From NCBI RefSeq assembly GCF_900182745.1, contig NZ_FXTY01000001.1:496001-560000 (forward strand): a stretch of DNA of 64,000 nucleotides, given 5' to 3'. The stretch comes from Shimia sagamensis. GTDB taxonomy: Bacteria > Pseudomonadota > Alphaproteobacteria > Rhodobacterales > Rhodobacteraceae. The notes under the pieces were generated by a model. The model saw only the letters and a program-made list of their open reading frames with translations, did no database searches and had not been told where the DNA came from. Below, in pieces: positions 63,105 to 64,000 of the stretch (position 1 is its first letter; every line of letters starts with the position of its first letter). The translations under genes were made by a program, and so were the position numbers.

Positions 63105-64000
63105 TTAATCCAGCGTCCTTGTCACTTCTTCACGTTCGAAGATTTCGATCACATCGCCTGCGCGAACGTCATCGTAGTTTTCAAATGCCATGCCACATTC
63201 CTGGCCGGATTGAACTTCCGCAACTTCATCCTTGAAGCGCTTCAGCGTCTTCAGAGTGCCTTCGTGGATCACGACGTTGTCACGCAGCAGACGTACACCG
63301 GCAGAACGGCGCGCCACACCTTCGGTAACGATACAACCGGCCACCTTGCCAACTCCAGTGACCTTGAAGACTTCTTTGATCGCCGCATAGCCGATGAAGT
63401 TTTCGCGAATCTCGGCTGATAGCAAGCCAGAGGCAGCCGCCTTCACGTCATCCACCAAATCGTAGATCACCGAATAGTAGCGGATCTCCACACCTTTTTG
63501 GTTGGCAGTATTACGCGCAGAAGTATTGGCACGAACATTGAAACCCATAATCGGTGCGCCAGAAGCTTCGGCCAAACCAACGTCAGTTTCGGTAATCGCA
63601 CCTACACCAGAGTGCAGAACACGTACACGAACTTCATCGTTCCCGATTTTTTCCATCGCCTGAACAATTGCTTCAGCGGAGCCTTGTACGTCCGCCTTAA
63701 CCAGAATCGGCAGCTCGGCGACGTTTTCGTCTTCCTTCGCCTTCTGCATCAACTGTTCCAACGTGGTTGCTGCACCAGCAGCAGCCCGTTTGTCTTTGGC
63801 GGCCTGCTCACGGTATTCTGCAATCTCACGAGCTTGCGCTTCCGTTGCGGTGACGTTCAGAACGTCGCCCGCTTCCGGAGTACCATTCAGACCCAACACC
63901 TCAACCGGAACCGATGGACCAGCTTCTTTTACGCGCTCACCTTTGTCATTAATCAGCGCACGGACCTTACCGTACTGCTCACCCACAACAAAGATATCGC
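63105..64000 (-). CDS. infB: Translation initiation factor IF-2, C-terminal part (runs off right edge)
   Basis: The last 298 codons of IF-2. Visible are domain II/III sequences ([39 protein letters not shown]) and the C-terminal fMet-tRNA binding domain ([20 protein letters not shown] and ALEGTLK-like [36 protein letters not shown]). It ends [10 protein letters not shown]. The GTPase domain lies beyond the edge. It is followed by a shared terminator. Confidence 0.97.
   Translation of the reverse strand, partial: DIFVVGEQYGKVRALINDKGERVKEAGPSVPVEVLGLNGTPEAGDVLNVTATEAQAREIAEYREQAAKDKRAAAGAATTLEQLMQKAKEDENVAELPILVKADVQGSAEAIVQAMEKIGNDEVRVRVLHSGVGAITETDVGLAEASGAPIMGFNVRANTSARNTANQKGVEIRYYSVIYDLVDDVKAAASGLLSAEIRENFIGYAAIKEVFKVTGVGKVAGCIVTEGVARRSAGVRLLRDNVVIHEGTLKTLKRFKDEVAEVQSGQECGMAFENYDDVRAGDVIEIFEREEVTRTLD

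Noticed and set aside
1-64000. Search for CRISPR arrays, insertion sequences, prophage genes, attachment-site duplications and rRNA
   Set aside because: No regularly spaced repeats, transposase or integrase motifs, phage structural genes or rRNA segments were seen by eye on either strand.

Overview
The window is a 64 kb piece of an alphaproteobacterial chromosome, most likely Rhodobacteraceae (Roseobacter group). This rests on gene content and order, not on a search: ubiE-ubiB beside mutM, lptC-lptA-lptB followed by hpf and ptsN, an NDUFA9-like complex I gene beside a tRNA-Leu, marine-type transporters, GC-rich coding sequence and short overlaps between genes. I see no insertion sequence, prophage, CRISPR array or rRNA. 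Coding density is high, and most gaps hold divergent promoters or convergent terminators.

Layout. 1-3987: a probable sialic-acid uptake and catabolism locus (TRAP permeases cut by the left edge, SiaP-like binding protein, GntR/FCD regulator, divergent nanA). 4513-4599: tRNA-Leu(CAG). 4821-20361: mixed housekeeping and accessory genes: NDUFA9-like protein, bacterial voltage-gated sodium channel, sterol-desaturase-like enzyme with its TetR regulator and a palindromic operator, an Ada-like repair protein, OmpA lipoprotein, FMN reductase, an oxidoreductase/MnmD pair resembling a split MnmC, DMT exporter, lytic transglycosylase, dapA, ubiB-ubiE, mutM, enoyl-CoA hydratase. 20463-26697: a periplasmic iron-acquisition cluster (MauG-like peroxidase, imelysin, di-heme DUF1111, second imelysin, DUF1513), with two near-identical candidate iron-regulatory sites.

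26721-32391: a kinase-like protein, RNase D, then the Kdo/LPS-transport block kdsD-lptC-lptA-lptB, followed by hpf and ptsN with no rpoN between them. 32446-48195: a surface-polysaccharide locus with a two-domain sulfotransferase, a GT14 enzyme, several other glycosyltransferases, galE, galU, a Wza-like export lipoprotein, a FlaA1/WbpM-type dehydratase, a UDP-glucuronate epimerase, kdsB, cysQ and an ABC-2 permease. Together these suggest an acidic, possibly sulfated and Kdo-linked glycan. 48192-64000: SH3-domain protein, alkB, dnaK-dnaJ with a heat-shock-type promoter, an orphan solute-binding protein, radC, a PstS-OmpA fusion, an unknown secreted protein, secA, parvulin-argJ-mutT, a 41-residue small ORF behind two tight palindromes, and the 3' end of infB.

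The points most worth following are the iron cluster with its repeated 15-bp sites, the sulfated-glycan module supported by cysQ, the residue-by-residue NanA match, the split-MnmC arrangement, and the small ORF with twin palindromes. None is proven to be a new system from sequence alone.
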